NCBI GenBank assembly: GCA_964550165.1
Contig: CAZJYC010000029.1
Coordinates: 1 to 28,108 of the forward strand
DNA from: CAZJYC01 sp964550165
Lineage (GTDB): Bacteria > Acidobacteriota > Aminicenantia > Aminicenantales > Aminicenantaceae
DNA length: 28,108 nt
Direction of reading: 5' to 3'
The notes beneath the pieces are model-generated. The model did no database searches. It was not told the origin of the DNA and saw only the letters and a list, made by a program, of their open reading frames with translations. The translations under genes were made by a program, and so were the position numbers. Each line of letters starts with the position of its first letter. Positions within the stretch are counted from its first letter, which is position 1. Shown one piece after another: positions 5,741-14,125 of the stretch.

Positions 5741-7579
5741 ATTCATAAAGATTTTTTAGAGCTTCTCCGGGAAAATGTTCTTCTTTGTGATGGAGGCATG
5801 GGCACCATGCTTTACAGCAAAGGAATTTATCTCAATTCCTGTTTTGATGAGCTCAACCTCAGCAATCCCGAAATTGTTAAGGACATTCACCGTGAATATG
5901 TCCAAAGCGGTGCCAATATCATCGAGACAAACACCTTTGGCGGCAATCGTTATAAGCTGAGAAAATTTGGTCTGGAGGACGATGTCCGTGAGATCAATAT
6001 CGCAGGAGCGCGGATTGCAAGAGAAATAGCCGGAAAAGAGATTTTTGTCGCCGGCTCTATCGGTCCGCTCGGATTGAAGATAGAACCGTGGGGGCCAACC
6101 TCTGTTGACGAGGCCGAAGAAGCATTCTATGAACAGGCTCAGGCCCTCTTGGAGGGAGGAGTCGATTTGTTGATCCTGGAAACATTTTCGGATATCAATG
6201 AGATCCATCAGGCTATAAAAGCGGTTCAGAAATTAGGCCAGGATTTCCCCTTCATTGCTGAAATGACAATTGAGGAAAGCGGAAACAGCCTCTACGGGAC
6301 TACTCCTGAAGTCTTCACCAAATCGCTCGAGGAGTGGAAGGCGCCTGTCGTCGGTGTCAACTGCAGCGTGGGTCCCGCTCATATGCTTCAGTGCATAGAA
6401 AAGATGGTTCGAGTGACTCGACGGCCTCTTTCAGCCATGCCCAATGCTGGAATTCCGACGAATGTGGAGGGAAGGAATCTTTACCTCTGTTCTCCTGAGT
6501 ATATGGCTGAATACGCGAAGCGTTTTATCCTCAATGGAGTGAAGGTTGTCGGAGGATGTTGCGGAACAACGCCTTCCCATATCAAGGCCATTCAAAATGC
6601 GATAAAAGCCCTGCAGCCTTCGCGGAAAGAGAAAATTGTTATCCTGCCTCCTGAAGAAAAAATGGAAGAGAAAAAGGTCAGGCTGCGGGATAAATCGCAA
6701 ATGGCCAGAAAACTGGCAGAAAAAGAATTCGTGGTCAGTGTGGAAATATTGCCGCCGCGGGGTCATGACGCCTCCCAGACGATTGAAATGGCTTGCAGGC
6801 TTGAGCGGGAGGGGATTGACTGCGTCAATATTCCTGATGGACCCCGTGCTAGCGCGCGGATGAGCGCCTTGGCCTTGGCCTTTATCTTAAGCGCTAAATC
6901 GAAAATAGAGCCCGTTCTTCATTACACCTGCCGGGACCGGAATTTACTGGGGATGCAGTCTGATCTGCTCGGGATGTATGCTCAAGGAATAAGAAATATT
7001 CTCATCATCACTGGAGATCCGCCAAAGCTTGGAGATTATCCAGATGCCACAGCTGTCTTTGATGTGGATTCCATCGGTCTGACCAATGTCGTCAATTTTC
7101 TGAACAAAGGGATTGACATCGGAGGAAAGCGTTTGCCCGAGCCGACAGGATTTCATATCGGGGTAGGAGTCAATCCCGGAGCTCCGAACCTTGACTATGA
7201 GATTTCCCGTTTCAAGTGGAAAGTCGATGCCGGAGCCGAATTTGCCATCACCCAGCCCGTGTTTGACATCAAGATTCTCGAGAATTTTTTAAAGAAAATC
7301 GAAGCCTGCCGTATTCCCATCCTGGCCGGGATATGGCCGCTTTCGAGTTTGCGGAATGCGGAGTTCATGCACAATGAGGTTCCAGGAGCCACAGTGCCGG
7401 CGGAAGTCATGAAGAGAATGAGGGATGCTCAGGAAAAAGGAGCGGAGAGAGCGAGACAGGAAGGCGTAAAGATTGCCCAGGAAATTGCTGCGGCCGTTAA
7501 GGATAGAGTGGAGGGCATCCAGATCAGCCCGCCTCTCGGAAAATACGAGCTGGCCTTGGAAGTGCTCAAGGTCCTGTAA
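5741..7579 (+). CDS. Bifunctional homocysteine S-methyltransferase / methylenetetrahydrofolate reductase (YitJ type)
   Basis: The N-terminal half is a zinc-dependent homocysteine S-methyltransferase. Its metal ligands are the Cys in GVNCSVGP and the Cys pair in VGGCCGTTP. The C-terminal half (from about EFVVSVEILPPRG) is an FAD-type methylene-THF reductase with LHYTCRDRN and IITGDPPKLGDYP. Together they would supply methyl groups for methionine and reduce methylene-THF. The first ATG (5798, 593 residues) falls inside the first conserved strand DGGMGTML. The same frame is open and conserved upstream as HKDFLELLRENVLLCDGG back to a TGA at 5726. The only start-like codon there is ATT (5741), with GAGGG about 9 bases before it, giving 612 residues, about the length of YitJ. 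The ATT start is inferred; a sequence error is the alternative. Confidence 0.9.
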   Translation: MHKDFLELLRENVLLCDGGMGTMLYSKGIYLNSCFDELNLSNPEIVKDIHREYVQSGANIIETNTFGGNRYKLRKFGLEDDVREINIAGARIAREIAGKEIFVAGSIGPLGLKIEPWGPTSVDEAEEAFYEQAQALLEGGVDLLILETFSDINEIHQAIKAVQKLGQDFPFIAEMTIEESGNSLYGTTPEVFTKSLEEWKAPVVGVNCSVGPAHMLQCIEKMVRVTRRPLSAMPNAGIPTNVEGRNLYLCSPEYMAEYAKRFILNGVKVVGGCCGTTPSHIKAIQNAIKALQPSRKEKIVILPPEEKMEEKKVRLRDKSQMARKLAEKEFVVSVEILPPRGHDASQTIEMACRLEREGIDCVNIPDGPRASARMSALALAFILSAKSKIEPVLHYTCRDRNLLGMQSDLLGMYAQGIRNILIITGDPPKLGDYPDATAVFDVDSIGLTNVVNFLNKGIDIGGKRLPEPTGFHIGVGVNPGAPNLDYEISRFKWKVDAGAEFAITQPVFDIKILENFLKKIEACRIPILAGIWPLSSLRNAEFMHNEVPGATVPAEVMKRMRDAQEKGAERARQEGVKIAQEIAAAVKDRVEGIQISPPLGKYELALEVLKVL

Positions 7580-7617
7580 GCGAAAAGTTTCCCTTTTTGA
7601 AGAGGAGGCTCTCTTAC

Positions 7618-7856
7618 ATTTTGTGTGGCTCATCTGAAAGCCTCCCCAGAGTGGCTTCGCTCCCCTTCAGGTTTTTAACGCCGTTCCCTCGCAGCCCTTC
7701 TCGGCGGCTGCGGAACTCGCTTCGCTCAGACATCCTCGCCGCCCGACTCCGTCGGGTTCCCTCGAAGGGCAGCTCGGGAAGGCTAAACCTTCAATGGTCG
7801 CTTCAGCCATCTCTGAGAGGCTTTTTGTTACCATATCTCCTTCACCCACACAAAAT
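7618..7856. repeat. Long imperfect palindrome, copy A of an intergenic repeat family
   Basis: The 325-bp gap between two convergent genes is mostly a nested inverted repeat. The outermost arms are perfect: ATTTTGTGTGG (7618-7628) and CCACACAAAAT (7846-7856). Inside, AAGCCTC..CAGAG..TGGCT near 7638-7655 pairs with AGCCA..CTCTGAGAGGCTT near 7805-7823. The core has two compact hairpins: CGCAGCC/GGCTGCG (7690-7712) and CCCGAC-TCC-GTCGGG (7742-7756). Boundary blocks CTCCCC-N6-TTTTTAACGCC (7660-7682) and GGCTAAA-N6-ATGGTCGCT (7781-7802) recur, on the other strand, in the element at 15301-15660. Open frames crossing it are by-products of the palindrome. It could be a MITE- or REP-like element, or a structured RNA. 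Confidence 0.8.
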
Positions 7857-7904
7857 GGAAAAGAACTGAAGAGAGTGATTCTCACCGACTGTGGAGCCTA
7901 AAGC

Positions 7905-8882
7905 TCAGATTGCATCACACTGAAAGCCAAACGGGGATTCGGGGAAGAGGTCGATAAGGATCGGGGGGATAGTCTTAAGAGAATATTTTTCGACTTTCAT
8001 CGTCAGACCAGCCTTTTGGAACTGCTCTTGTCCTTTCTCTTTCTGGCCAAGATGAAAAAAGGCCCGGCCAGTGTTTCTGAGGGCATCGACATCCTTGGGG
8101 TCCGATTTCAGTATTTCTTCCCAGATTTCAACTGCCTTGGCGTAATTCCCCTGGTTGTAATAGGTTGTGGCCAGGTTTCTCTTGGCATCGGGCATTGTCT
8201 CTGAAATTTGCATAAAAATTTCAATGGCCTTGGCTTACTCGTTGAGGTGGTAAGCAATATACCCATCCATGAAGCGCAAGGCATCGCTTTTTTCCTCGGT
8301 TTTGAAAATTTCTTCCAGGTGTTTTCTTGCCTCTTTAAAATCCTTGAGAAAGCAATCGACAACTGCAAGCTGTTTTCTCGCTTCGGGTTCCGGGTACTGG
8401 TATTTGAGGGCTTCGCTGAACCTCTTTTCCGCATTTTTATAATCGCCGCTTTTCTTGTAAAGCATTCCCAAGGCAAATTTCAGAATTCCTCTTCTTCCCT
8501 TGGTGAAGACAATGTCAGCCCTTTGAGCCAGGTAGAGGTCTTCCTGGCTGAAATCTTCCAGTCTTTTTCCGGCCTGCATGGTGGCCCTGGCTTTTTCGAT
8601 TCTTTCTGTTTCAAACTCAACTTTATTCAGAGTCTCCATCGATTTCTCGAAATTTCCTTTGAGATAATAGGCCACCCCAAGATAGAGATGGCAATCGTAG
8701 TTGCGGGGATATCTTTTAAGCTTGTTGTTCAAGAGGAGAATGGCGTCGTCGATTTTTCCTTCCTCCAGATAGCGGCAAGCCCTGTTTTCTTCGAGATACA
8801 TCTGCTGGGCCGAAAGAAGAGGAAAGGCTGACCAAAGCGCAGAGAAGAATATTGTTGCCAATAAAGTTTCGAGCTTTTTCAT
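7905..8882 (-). pseudogene. Exported TPR protein interrupted by an in-frame TAA
   Basis: The first part (8882-8235) encodes a signal peptide (MKKLETLLATIFFSALWSAFPLLSA) followed by several tetratricopeptide units, for example DCHLYLGVAYYLKGNFEKSMETL and KFALGMLYKKSGDYKNAEKRF. It stops at TAA (8237-8235) after YHLNE. The same frame continues without shift as AKAIEIFMQISETMPDAKRN and two more TPR units to a TGA at 7905. One base change (for example TAA from TAC or TAT) thus splits a roughly 325-codon gene. An internal ATG at 8213 could allow separate translation of the tail, but I see no reason to think so. AGGAGG precedes the start. It follows lpxB by 12 bp. It is either a recent pseudogene or a sequence error. 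Confidence 0.82.
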
Positions 8883-8894
8883 CTCCTCCTCCTT

Positions 8895-10043
8895 TCATGG
8901 GATTCTCTGAGAGCTGCGAATCAGCCTATCCAATTCCATAGCGGCATTCTGTGAGGCAATTTTATCACCGAGCACCGTTTTGATGTTTCTGAATTCGGCC
9001 TTCATCTCCGCCCTCAGTTGCTCAGAATCCAGGATTTTTTTTGCTTCTGCGTAAAGCGCCTCGGCTGAGAAATCCGTCTGGATGAGCTCGGGAATGACTT
9101 TTTTCCCAGCAAGGATGTTGACGATGCTGAAATTTTTGATCTTGAACAACCTGCGGACAAAAAAACAGGTCAGGGGAGAGATACGGTAGAAGGCAACGAT
9201 CGGGGTTTCCAAGAGCGCAGCCTCGAGGTTGGCCGTTCCGCAGGCGGAGAGAGCCAGATCGCACGCAGCCAAGGCTTCGTAGTGGTCTTCGGTGAGGACT
9301 GTTAAATCTTTGCGTCCGAGCGGAAAGAAATCGGAGAGGATATTCCTGCCAAGACTCTCAGCCCACAGAAGGAGGAACTGGGCGTTCCAATTGCTGTGGA
9401 GCATCGGCAGAGCCTCGAGCAGGACAGGCAGATGATATTTTATTTCGCCTTTCCTGCTTCCGGGGAGGAGGGCGATGAGCTTTTTCTGAGGGTCCAGCCC
9501 GTATTTTTTTAAGAATTCTTCTTTAGAGAACAGAACCCTGGCTTTTTCTTTGAGGGGATGGCCGATATAGACAGCTGGAATGTTGTGTTTTTCATAGAGG
9601 GCTTCTTCAAAAGGAAAAATCAGCATCATGGTCTTGACCGTTTTTTTTATGGTGCGAATCCGACGCTGCCTCCAGGCCCAGACTGTCGGGCTGATGTAGT
9701 AAAGAACGGGAATGGATAGATTCTTGAGTTTTTTAGCCAAGCGAAGGTTAAAATCCGGAGAGTCGATGAGGACAGCGGCCAAAGGCCTCCGAATCCGGAT
9801 TTCTTTTTTTATCCGGTTGAAAATTTTTTTTATCCGGAGAAGCTGAGACAGGATTTCAAAGACACCCATCACCGCCAGGTCTTCGACGGTGAAAAGGAGC
9901 TCAGCCCCTTCCTCAGCCATCCGCTTTCCGCCGATGCCGAAAAAGGAAAGCCCAGCGTTGAGCTTTTTATGCTGGCGGATAAGGTCAGCTCCGTATTTTT
10001 CCCCTGAATTTTCTCCGGCGATGATCAGAACCGAATCCGTCAA
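8895..10043 (-). CDS. lpxB: Lipid-A-disaccharide synthase
   Basis: GT19-family glycosyltransferase that joins UDP-2,3-diacylglucosamine and lipid X into the lipid A disaccharide at the inner membrane. Its presence shows an LPS-type outer membrane. The 382-residue protein has the expected length and motifs: IAGENSGEKYGADLI at the start, FFGIGGKRMAEEG, VLIDSPDFNLRLAKK, YYISPTVWAWRQRRI, YIGHPL, LLPGSRKGEI, and LSACGTANLEAALLETPIVAFYR. The start is TTG, overlapping the stop of the upstream pseudopilin gene by four bases, which implies translational coupling. It lies in the rpsO-pnp-pseudopilin run, away from other lpx genes in this window; waaA is 5.7 kb further on. Confidence 0.96.
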   Translation of the reverse strand: MTDSVLIIAGENSGEKYGADLIRQHKKLNAGLSFFGIGGKRMAEEGAELLFTVEDLAVMGVFEILSQLLRIKKIFNRIKKEIRIRRPLAAVLIDSPDFNLRLAKKLKNLSIPVLYYISPTVWAWRQRRIRTIKKTVKTMMLIFPFEEALYEKHNIPAVYIGHPLKEKARVLFSKEEFLKKYGLDPQKKLIALLPGSRKGEIKYHLPVLLEALPMLHSNWNAQFLLLWAESLGRNILSDFFPLGRKDLTVLTEDHYEALAACDLALSACGTANLEAALLETPIVAFYRISPLTCFFVRRLFKIKNFSIVNILAGKKVIPELIQTDFSAEALYAEAKKILDSEQLRAEMKAEFRNIKTVLGDKIASQNAAMELDRLIRSSQRIP

Positions 10044-10561
10044 TCCTTTTCGGCCTCTCCGTAATAGATGATCTCAGGCATTTTTTTCGGGTCCTGGCCG
10101 TAGAAAAAGAGCCATTTCTCGTAAGAATCTTGCTCCATGTAGATTTTGACTGACTTTCTTTTGGATGAGCTGACAATGCCGATGATCTGCGGATTCTCGA
10201 CAGAGCGTAAAACTCCATGGGGCACAACCAAAACTTTTTGGGGAGAGGTTGTCTTTCTGGTGGAGACGCCGGAATAGGGAAGAATAACATCCCACTCTCC
10301 TTGGCCGGTCATCGGGTCTTTATAGAGCTTGCGGATGCATTTTTCTTTGAGCAGCTCGTCGAGGGATTTGGGGAAGGTTGCGGGCTTTTTCGTCTGGTAC
10401 AGTCGAATGGCCTCAACATACTGCTTCCCCCTGAAGATCAATTCCTCCTCTTTCTCGCGCTGGAGCTGTGTTTGCCAGACGGGGACGGCGATGAGAAGCC
10501 CGAGACTCATCACAAAGAGCGCAAACATGAGGATGAGCAGCGTGTAGCCGTTTTTTTTCAT
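10040..10561 (-). CDS. Pseudopilin-like protein lacking the Glu5 residue
   Basis: A small type II secretion/type IV pilin-like protein (173 residues from the ATG at 10561; a TTG two codons earlier is possible). After KKNG the prepilin peptidase site is followed by YTLLILMFALFVMSLGLL, a typical N-terminal hydrophobic helix, but the residue at +5 of the mature chain is Ile rather than Glu. Glu5 normally neutralises the N-terminus of the preceding subunit, and it is missing in tip-type minor pseudopilins such as GspK. The soluble part has EEELIFRGKQYVEAIRLYQ and KDPMTGQGEW, like the two pseudopilins upstream. It may be a minor, tip or regulatory subunit of the pseudopilus. It overlaps lpxB by four bases. 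Confidence 0.82.
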   Translation of the reverse strand: MKKNGYTLLILMFALFVMSLGLLIAVPVWQTQLQREKEEELIFRGKQYVEAIRLYQTKKPATFPKSLDELLKEKCIRKLYKDPMTGQGEWDVILPYSGVSTRKTTSPQKVLVVPHGVLRSVENPQIIGIVSSSKRKSVKIYMEQDSYEKWLFFYGQDPKKMPEIIYYGEAEKD

Positions 10562-10592
10562 AGCCAATCCAGAAGACGAAAATTACAGAGGC

Positions 10593-11006
10593 TCACCAGG
10601 TATTGTAGAGGGTTCCATCCAGAGCCTTCTTATCCGAGCCTGAGAACACATCCACTATTCCCGGCTCAAGCCCCAGTGTCAGGTCCTCCTCGGTTTGGAA
10701 TTCGTAGATGACAATCCAGGTCTCTGAGGATTTTGTGATCGGATCTTCGGGAATGCTTCTCAGGTACTGCTCATCGATAAGAGTTTGAAGGATTGGAGGG
10801 TATTTTCCCTTGTCCGTGTAATACTGGTTAATGAGTTTTCTTAGCTGAAACAGGTCCTCTTTTAGAACTGTTTCCCTGGCCCTTATAGTGGCATTCTTAT
10901 ATTGGGGGAGACCCAGCCCGACCAGGATTCCGATCAGGGCGAAAACGATGAGCATTTCGAGGAGGGTAAAACCTTTCGTCTCCCGGTCAAAATTCATTTT
11001 TCTCAT
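10593..11006 (-). CDS. GspG-like pseudopilin (second of three)
   Basis: A type II secretion/type IV pilin-like protein of 137 residues from the ATG at 11006. The prepilin site is KG|FTLLEMLIVFALIGILVGLGLPQY with Glu at +5, so it should be cleaved and assembled normally. The soluble domain is GspG-like (YYTDKGKYPPILQTL, IPEDPITKSSETW) and ends KALDGTLYNTW, very close to the end of the pseudopilin upstream, indicating tandem duplication. A longer reading from TTG at 11039 would overlap the upstream gene. The ATG lies 4 bases after that gene's TGA with GGTGA upstream, so I prefer it. No secretin or ATPase gene is present in the window. Confidence 0.88.
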   Translation of the reverse strand: MRKMNFDRETKGFTLLEMLIVFALIGILVGLGLPQYKNATIRARETVLKEDLFQLRKLINQYYTDKGKYPPILQTLIDEQYLRSIPEDPITKSSETWIVIYEFQTEEDLTLGLEPGIVDVFSGSDKKALDGTLYNTW

Positions 11007-11010
11007 GGCG

Positions 11011-11493
11011 TCACCAGTCTTTGTATTTTGTTCCGTCAAGCGCGGTCACTTGACTTTTGGTGTAAACGTCATAGACATTCTCCCCGCCCCAGTCCTCTGA
11101 ATCAGGGTCATCCTGATAGGATCGTAATCCCCATTCATAGGAATTCGTCATGGGGTCGATGGGAATTCGCCTTAAGAATTTGACAATCTTTTTTTCTGTT
11201 TTTTCGTCCGATTCAGCCTTAAGCTCGACGCCTTTAACCAGGGTTTCCAGGTCTGGCGGGTATCCTTCGGTCTTTTCTTTGACCTCAATTTTGTTTTCAT
11301 CAGCGAGTTTTTTGTAGGCGTCGAGGGCCTCCCGGATGAACCTCAGGTTTCTCCGCAAGTCTATTTCTCTTTCCCTTTTGATCGCAGTTTTGGCCAGGGG
11401 GATGACGGCTGCAGCCAGGATAGCCAGGATGGTCAAAGTCACCAGCATCTCAACAAGGGTGAAACCTTTTCTTTGTTTGAAAAGTTTACCCAT
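11011..11493 (-). CDS. GspG-like pseudopilin (first of three)
   Basis: A 160-residue pseudopilin with the prepilin site KG|FTLVEMLVTLTILAILAAA (Glu at +5), a long N-terminal helix, then a GspG-type domain with RRIPIDPMTNSYEWGLRS and C-terminal VTALDGTKYKDW. A Lys/Glu-rich insert (ENKIEVKEKTEG and KAESDEKTEKK) lengthens the loop before the DPMT motif. The ATG follows AGGGA. It lies 24 bp downstream of pnp in the same direction. Pseudopilins of this kind polymerise beneath the outer membrane to push substrates through a secretin, or they belong to pilus-like systems. The partner machinery must be elsewhere in the genome. Confidence 0.9.
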   Translation of the reverse strand: MGKLFKQRKGFTLVEMLVTLTILAILAAAVIPLAKTAIKREREIDLRRNLRFIREALDAYKKLADENKIEVKEKTEGYPPDLETLVKGVELKAESDEKTEKKIVKFLRRIPIDPMTNSYEWGLRSYQDDPDSEDWGGENVYDVYTKSQVTALDGTKYKDW

Positions 11494-11517
11494 CGTCCCT
11501 GATTCTTTTTAAATATA

Positions 11518-13680
11518 TTAAAATCTATTTTTGCGATGCTGTCTAGGATAGGAAGGGGATTTTTTATGGTCTGAAGACGAAGCGTCGAAAGGACGGCGGG
11601 AGTCTGATTCCAGGACCTTTTTGCTCAACTTGATCTTGTTGTCCTCATCGATCGCCAGGACTTTCACTCGGATTGTCTGCCCGATCTTCAGAACATCTCT
11701 GGTGCTCCTGATGCGATACGGGGCGATTTCTGAGATGTGGAGTAGACCAACAATGTTAGGGAGGATTTCGACAAAAGCCCCATATTCTTCGATGCGAACG
11801 ACCTTGCCAGTGTAGATTTTGCCGACTTCTGCTTCGACGGTGATTTCCCTGATCATCTGTTTGGCTTTTTCCGCAGATTCAATATCTGAGGCGGCGATGG
11901 TGATCTTTCCGCTTTCTTCGATTTCTATTTTGGTGTTGGTCTGAGAAATAATTTTCTTGATGATTTTTCCTGCTGGGCCAATGACTTCAGCGACTTTCTC
12001 CGGGTTGATCACCAGATTGATAATCCGCGGGGCATAGGGAGAGATATCCGGCCTGGGTTCTGGAATGGCTTCTTTCATTTTAGCCAGAACTTTAAGGCGA
12101 GCCTCCCTCGCCTTCAGCAGCCCTTCTCTCAGCACATCAAGGGGAATGGACGGAATCTTAAGATCCAGCTGGATAGCGGTAATGCCCTTTTCTGTCCCGG
12201 CCACTTTAAGGTCCATGTCTCCGAAATGGTCCTCGTATCCTGCGATGTCAGTCAGCAGGATGTAACGGTTGTCCTCATGGATTAATCCAATGGCAATTCC
12301 AGAAATGATCATCGAGAGAGGAACGCCAGCATCCATCAAGGAGAGAACACCGCCACAGACAGTGGCCATCGAGGACGAGCCATTGGATTCCAGAATATCT
12401 GAAACAATGCGAATCGTATAGGGAAAGACTTCTTCGCCGGGGATGGAGTAGAGGATCGATTTTTCAGCCAGTGCGCCGTGGCCGATTTCCCGTCTGCCCG
12501 GGGCACGCAGGAAAGCCACCTCTCCTACGCTGAAAGGAGGAAAGTTGTAGTGAAGCATGAACCTTTTCTCAGCTTCCTCTCCGAGTCCGTCCAGTCTCTG
12601 GACGTCTTCAAAGGTTCCCAGGGTGACTGTGGCCAGGCACTGGGTTTCCCCGCGGGTGAAGAGGGCTGAGCCATGAGTGCGGGGGAGAAGGCCGATTTCG
12701 ATCGAGATGGGTCTTATCTCATCAAACGCTCTTCCGTCAGCTCTCTGGCCCTTGCCGACGATCAAATCCCTGACCAATTTCTTCTGGATTCTGAAGAAGA
12801 TATCCCGAGTTTCGTTGATTTTTTCCTCGTCCTCCTCTGGAATCTGTTCCAGCAGAGTGTCAAGAATTCTCTTTTCCTCTTGTTCTCTTTCTTTTTTGCT
12901 TTTGATTATGTTCGCTTCGGTCAAAGCGGGAGAGATCTCCGTTTCAATCTTCTCCAAGCGGGCCTGGTCGATTTCTTTGGGGCTGAAGTCTCTTTTTTTG
13001 ATGTTCAGTTGGCTGTAGAGGTCTTTCTGAGCTTTGATAATTTGGTCAATTGTCTTCTGGGCCAAAGCGACGGCTTCAACAATTTTTTCCTCCTCGATTT
13101 CAGGAGCTCCGGCCTCCATCATCATAATGCCCTCTTCTGTCCCGGCGACAACCATGTTCAAGGAGGAATTTTCAAGCTGCTTGACCGTGGGATTGATGAT
13201 AAATTCATTATTGACATAACCGACTTTCACGGCTCCGATCGGCGTTGAGAAGGGGATGTCAGAAAAGTAGAGGGCCACCGAGGCTCCGATAATCCCCAGG
13301 GTATCGGGCTCGTTCTCCAAATCTGCCGAGAGGAGGAGAGCCACAATCTGAGTGTCATAGTTATAGCCTTCGGGGAAAAGAGGCCTGATGGGCCTGTCGA
13401 TCAGGCGGCTGACAAGAATTTCTCGTTCTGAAGGCCTTCCTTCTCGCTTGAAAAAACCGCCAGGAATTTTGCCTGCCGCATAGGTGTTTTCTCTGTAGTC
13501 AACAACCAAAGGAAGAAAAGGCCTTTCTTCCTTGAGCTCTTTTTTGGAGGTTGCAGAGACAAACATGATCGTGTCTCCGTAGCGCAGGTAAGCGGAGCCG
13601 TCAGCAAGCTTGCCAATTTTGTTGATTTCGATCGATAGGATACGGTTGTTTATTTCTAAATTGATTTTATTTTCTTGCAT
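11518..13680 (-). CDS. pnp: Polyribonucleotide nucleotidyltransferase (PNPase)
   Basis: Phosphorolytic 3'-to-5' exoribonuclease of RNA decay. The 720-residue chain has both RNase PH-like cores (first: GDTIMFVSATSKKE, RPIRPLFPEGY; second: GRAFDEIRPISIEIGLLPRTHGSALFTRGETQ, with GYEDHFGDMDLKVAGT). They are followed by a KH domain (VINPEKVAEVIGPAGKIIKKI) and an S1 domain (GKIYTGKVVRIEEYGAFVEI...HISEIAP). Length and order are normal. AAGGGA lies about 7 bases before the ATG. It is downstream of rpsO, the arrangement seen in many bacteria. The pseudopilin genes follow within 24 bp. Confidence 0.98.
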   Translation of the reverse strand: MQENKINLEINNRILSIEINKIGKLADGSAYLRYGDTIMFVSATSKKELKEERPFLPLVVDYRENTYAAGKIPGGFFKREGRPSEREILVSRLIDRPIRPLFPEGYNYDTQIVALLLSADLENEPDTLGIIGASVALYFSDIPFSTPIGAVKVGYVNNEFIINPTVKQLENSSLNMVVAGTEEGIMMMEAGAPEIEEEKIVEAVALAQKTIDQIIKAQKDLYSQLNIKKRDFSPKEIDQARLEKIETEISPALTEANIIKSKKEREQEEKRILDTLLEQIPEEDEEKINETRDIFFRIQKKLVRDLIVGKGQRADGRAFDEIRPISIEIGLLPRTHGSALFTRGETQCLATVTLGTFEDVQRLDGLGEEAEKRFMLHYNFPPFSVGEVAFLRAPGRREIGHGALAEKSILYSIPGEEVFPYTIRIVSDILESNGSSSMATVCGGVLSLMDAGVPLSMIISGIAIGLIHEDNRYILLTDIAGYEDHFGDMDLKVAGTEKGITAIQLDLKIPSIPLDVLREGLLKAREARLKVLAKMKEAIPEPRPDISPYAPRIINLVINPEKVAEVIGPAGKIIKKIISQTNTKIEIEESGKITIAASDIESAEKAKQMIREITVEAEVGKIYTGKVVRIEEYGAFVEILPNIVGLLHISEIAPYRIRSTRDVLKIGQTIRVKVLAIDEDNKIKLSKKVLESDSRRPFDASSSDHKKSPSYPRQHRKNRF

Positions 13681-13701
13681 TCTGGTTCCCTTGGCTGAAG
13701 G

Positions 13702-13968
13702 TCATTTTCTGAGTTTGAGCTTTCGGATCAAACCCTCATAACGATTGACATCTTGCTTCTTTAAGTAATCCAGAAGCCTTTTCCTTTTTCCGACCGTTTT
13801 CATCAGGCCGGTCCGGGAGTGGAAGTCCTTCTTGTGCCTTGAGAGATGCTCTGTTAATGAATTGATTCTGTCGGTCATTAGAGCAATCTGCACTTCTGGT
13901 GAACCTGTGTCAGCAGGATGAGTTTTGTTATCCTTGATGATTTTTGATTTTTCCTCTTTACTCAGCAC
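13702..13968 (-). CDS. rpsO: 30S ribosomal protein S15
   Basis: Primary 16S rRNA-binding protein of the small subunit. The sequence shows the family core HPADTGSPEVQIALMTDRINSLTEHL, HKKDFHSRTGLM and KRKRLLDYL. Starting at the GTG at 13968 gives 88 residues, the usual length, and puts AAGGAG 9 bases upstream. The longer open frame begins at a TTG at 14007, upstream of that ribosome binding site, and is not the real start. It is followed by pnp after 21 bp. S15 often represses its own synthesis through its leader; I see no recognisable pseudoknot, but the leader is long enough to hold one. Confidence 0.96.
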   Translation of the reverse strand: MLSKEEKSKIIKDNKTHPADTGSPEVQIALMTDRINSLTEHLSRHKKDFHSRTGLMKTVGKRKRLLDYLKKQDVNRYEGLIRKLKLRK

Positions 13969-14047
13969 TGGTCTTTTCTCCTTGAAAATGATGTGTAATG
14001 TTAGCAAAAAAGCTGGCCGATGTAAATCTTTATTTATCTATCGCTTT

Positions 14048-14076
14048 AAGATAACCTCACTCGAGACTTTTGTCGA
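14048..14076 (-). promoter_or_regulatory. Candidate rpsO-pnp promoter
   Basis: On the minus strand TCGACA (14076-14071), a 17-bp spacer and TATCTT (14053-14048) form a plausible sigma70-type promoter, preceded by an A/T-rich tract (14080-14105) that could act as an UP element. The start near 14041 would give a leader of roughly 70 bases before the GTG at 13968. Confidence 0.45.
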
Positions 14077-14125
14077 TTTACAATTTATATTTTATATTTT
14101 ACTATAAAAACGACTGGATTCAAGC

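Noticed and set aside
7597..7885. Overlapping open frames on both strands in copy A of the repeat
   Set aside because: Both follow the palindrome's base composition and are Arg/Ser/Leu-rich; no start context supports them.
12673..13248. 191-codon plus-strand frame opposite pnp
   Set aside because: Shadow frame of pnp, whose domains are complete on the minus strand.
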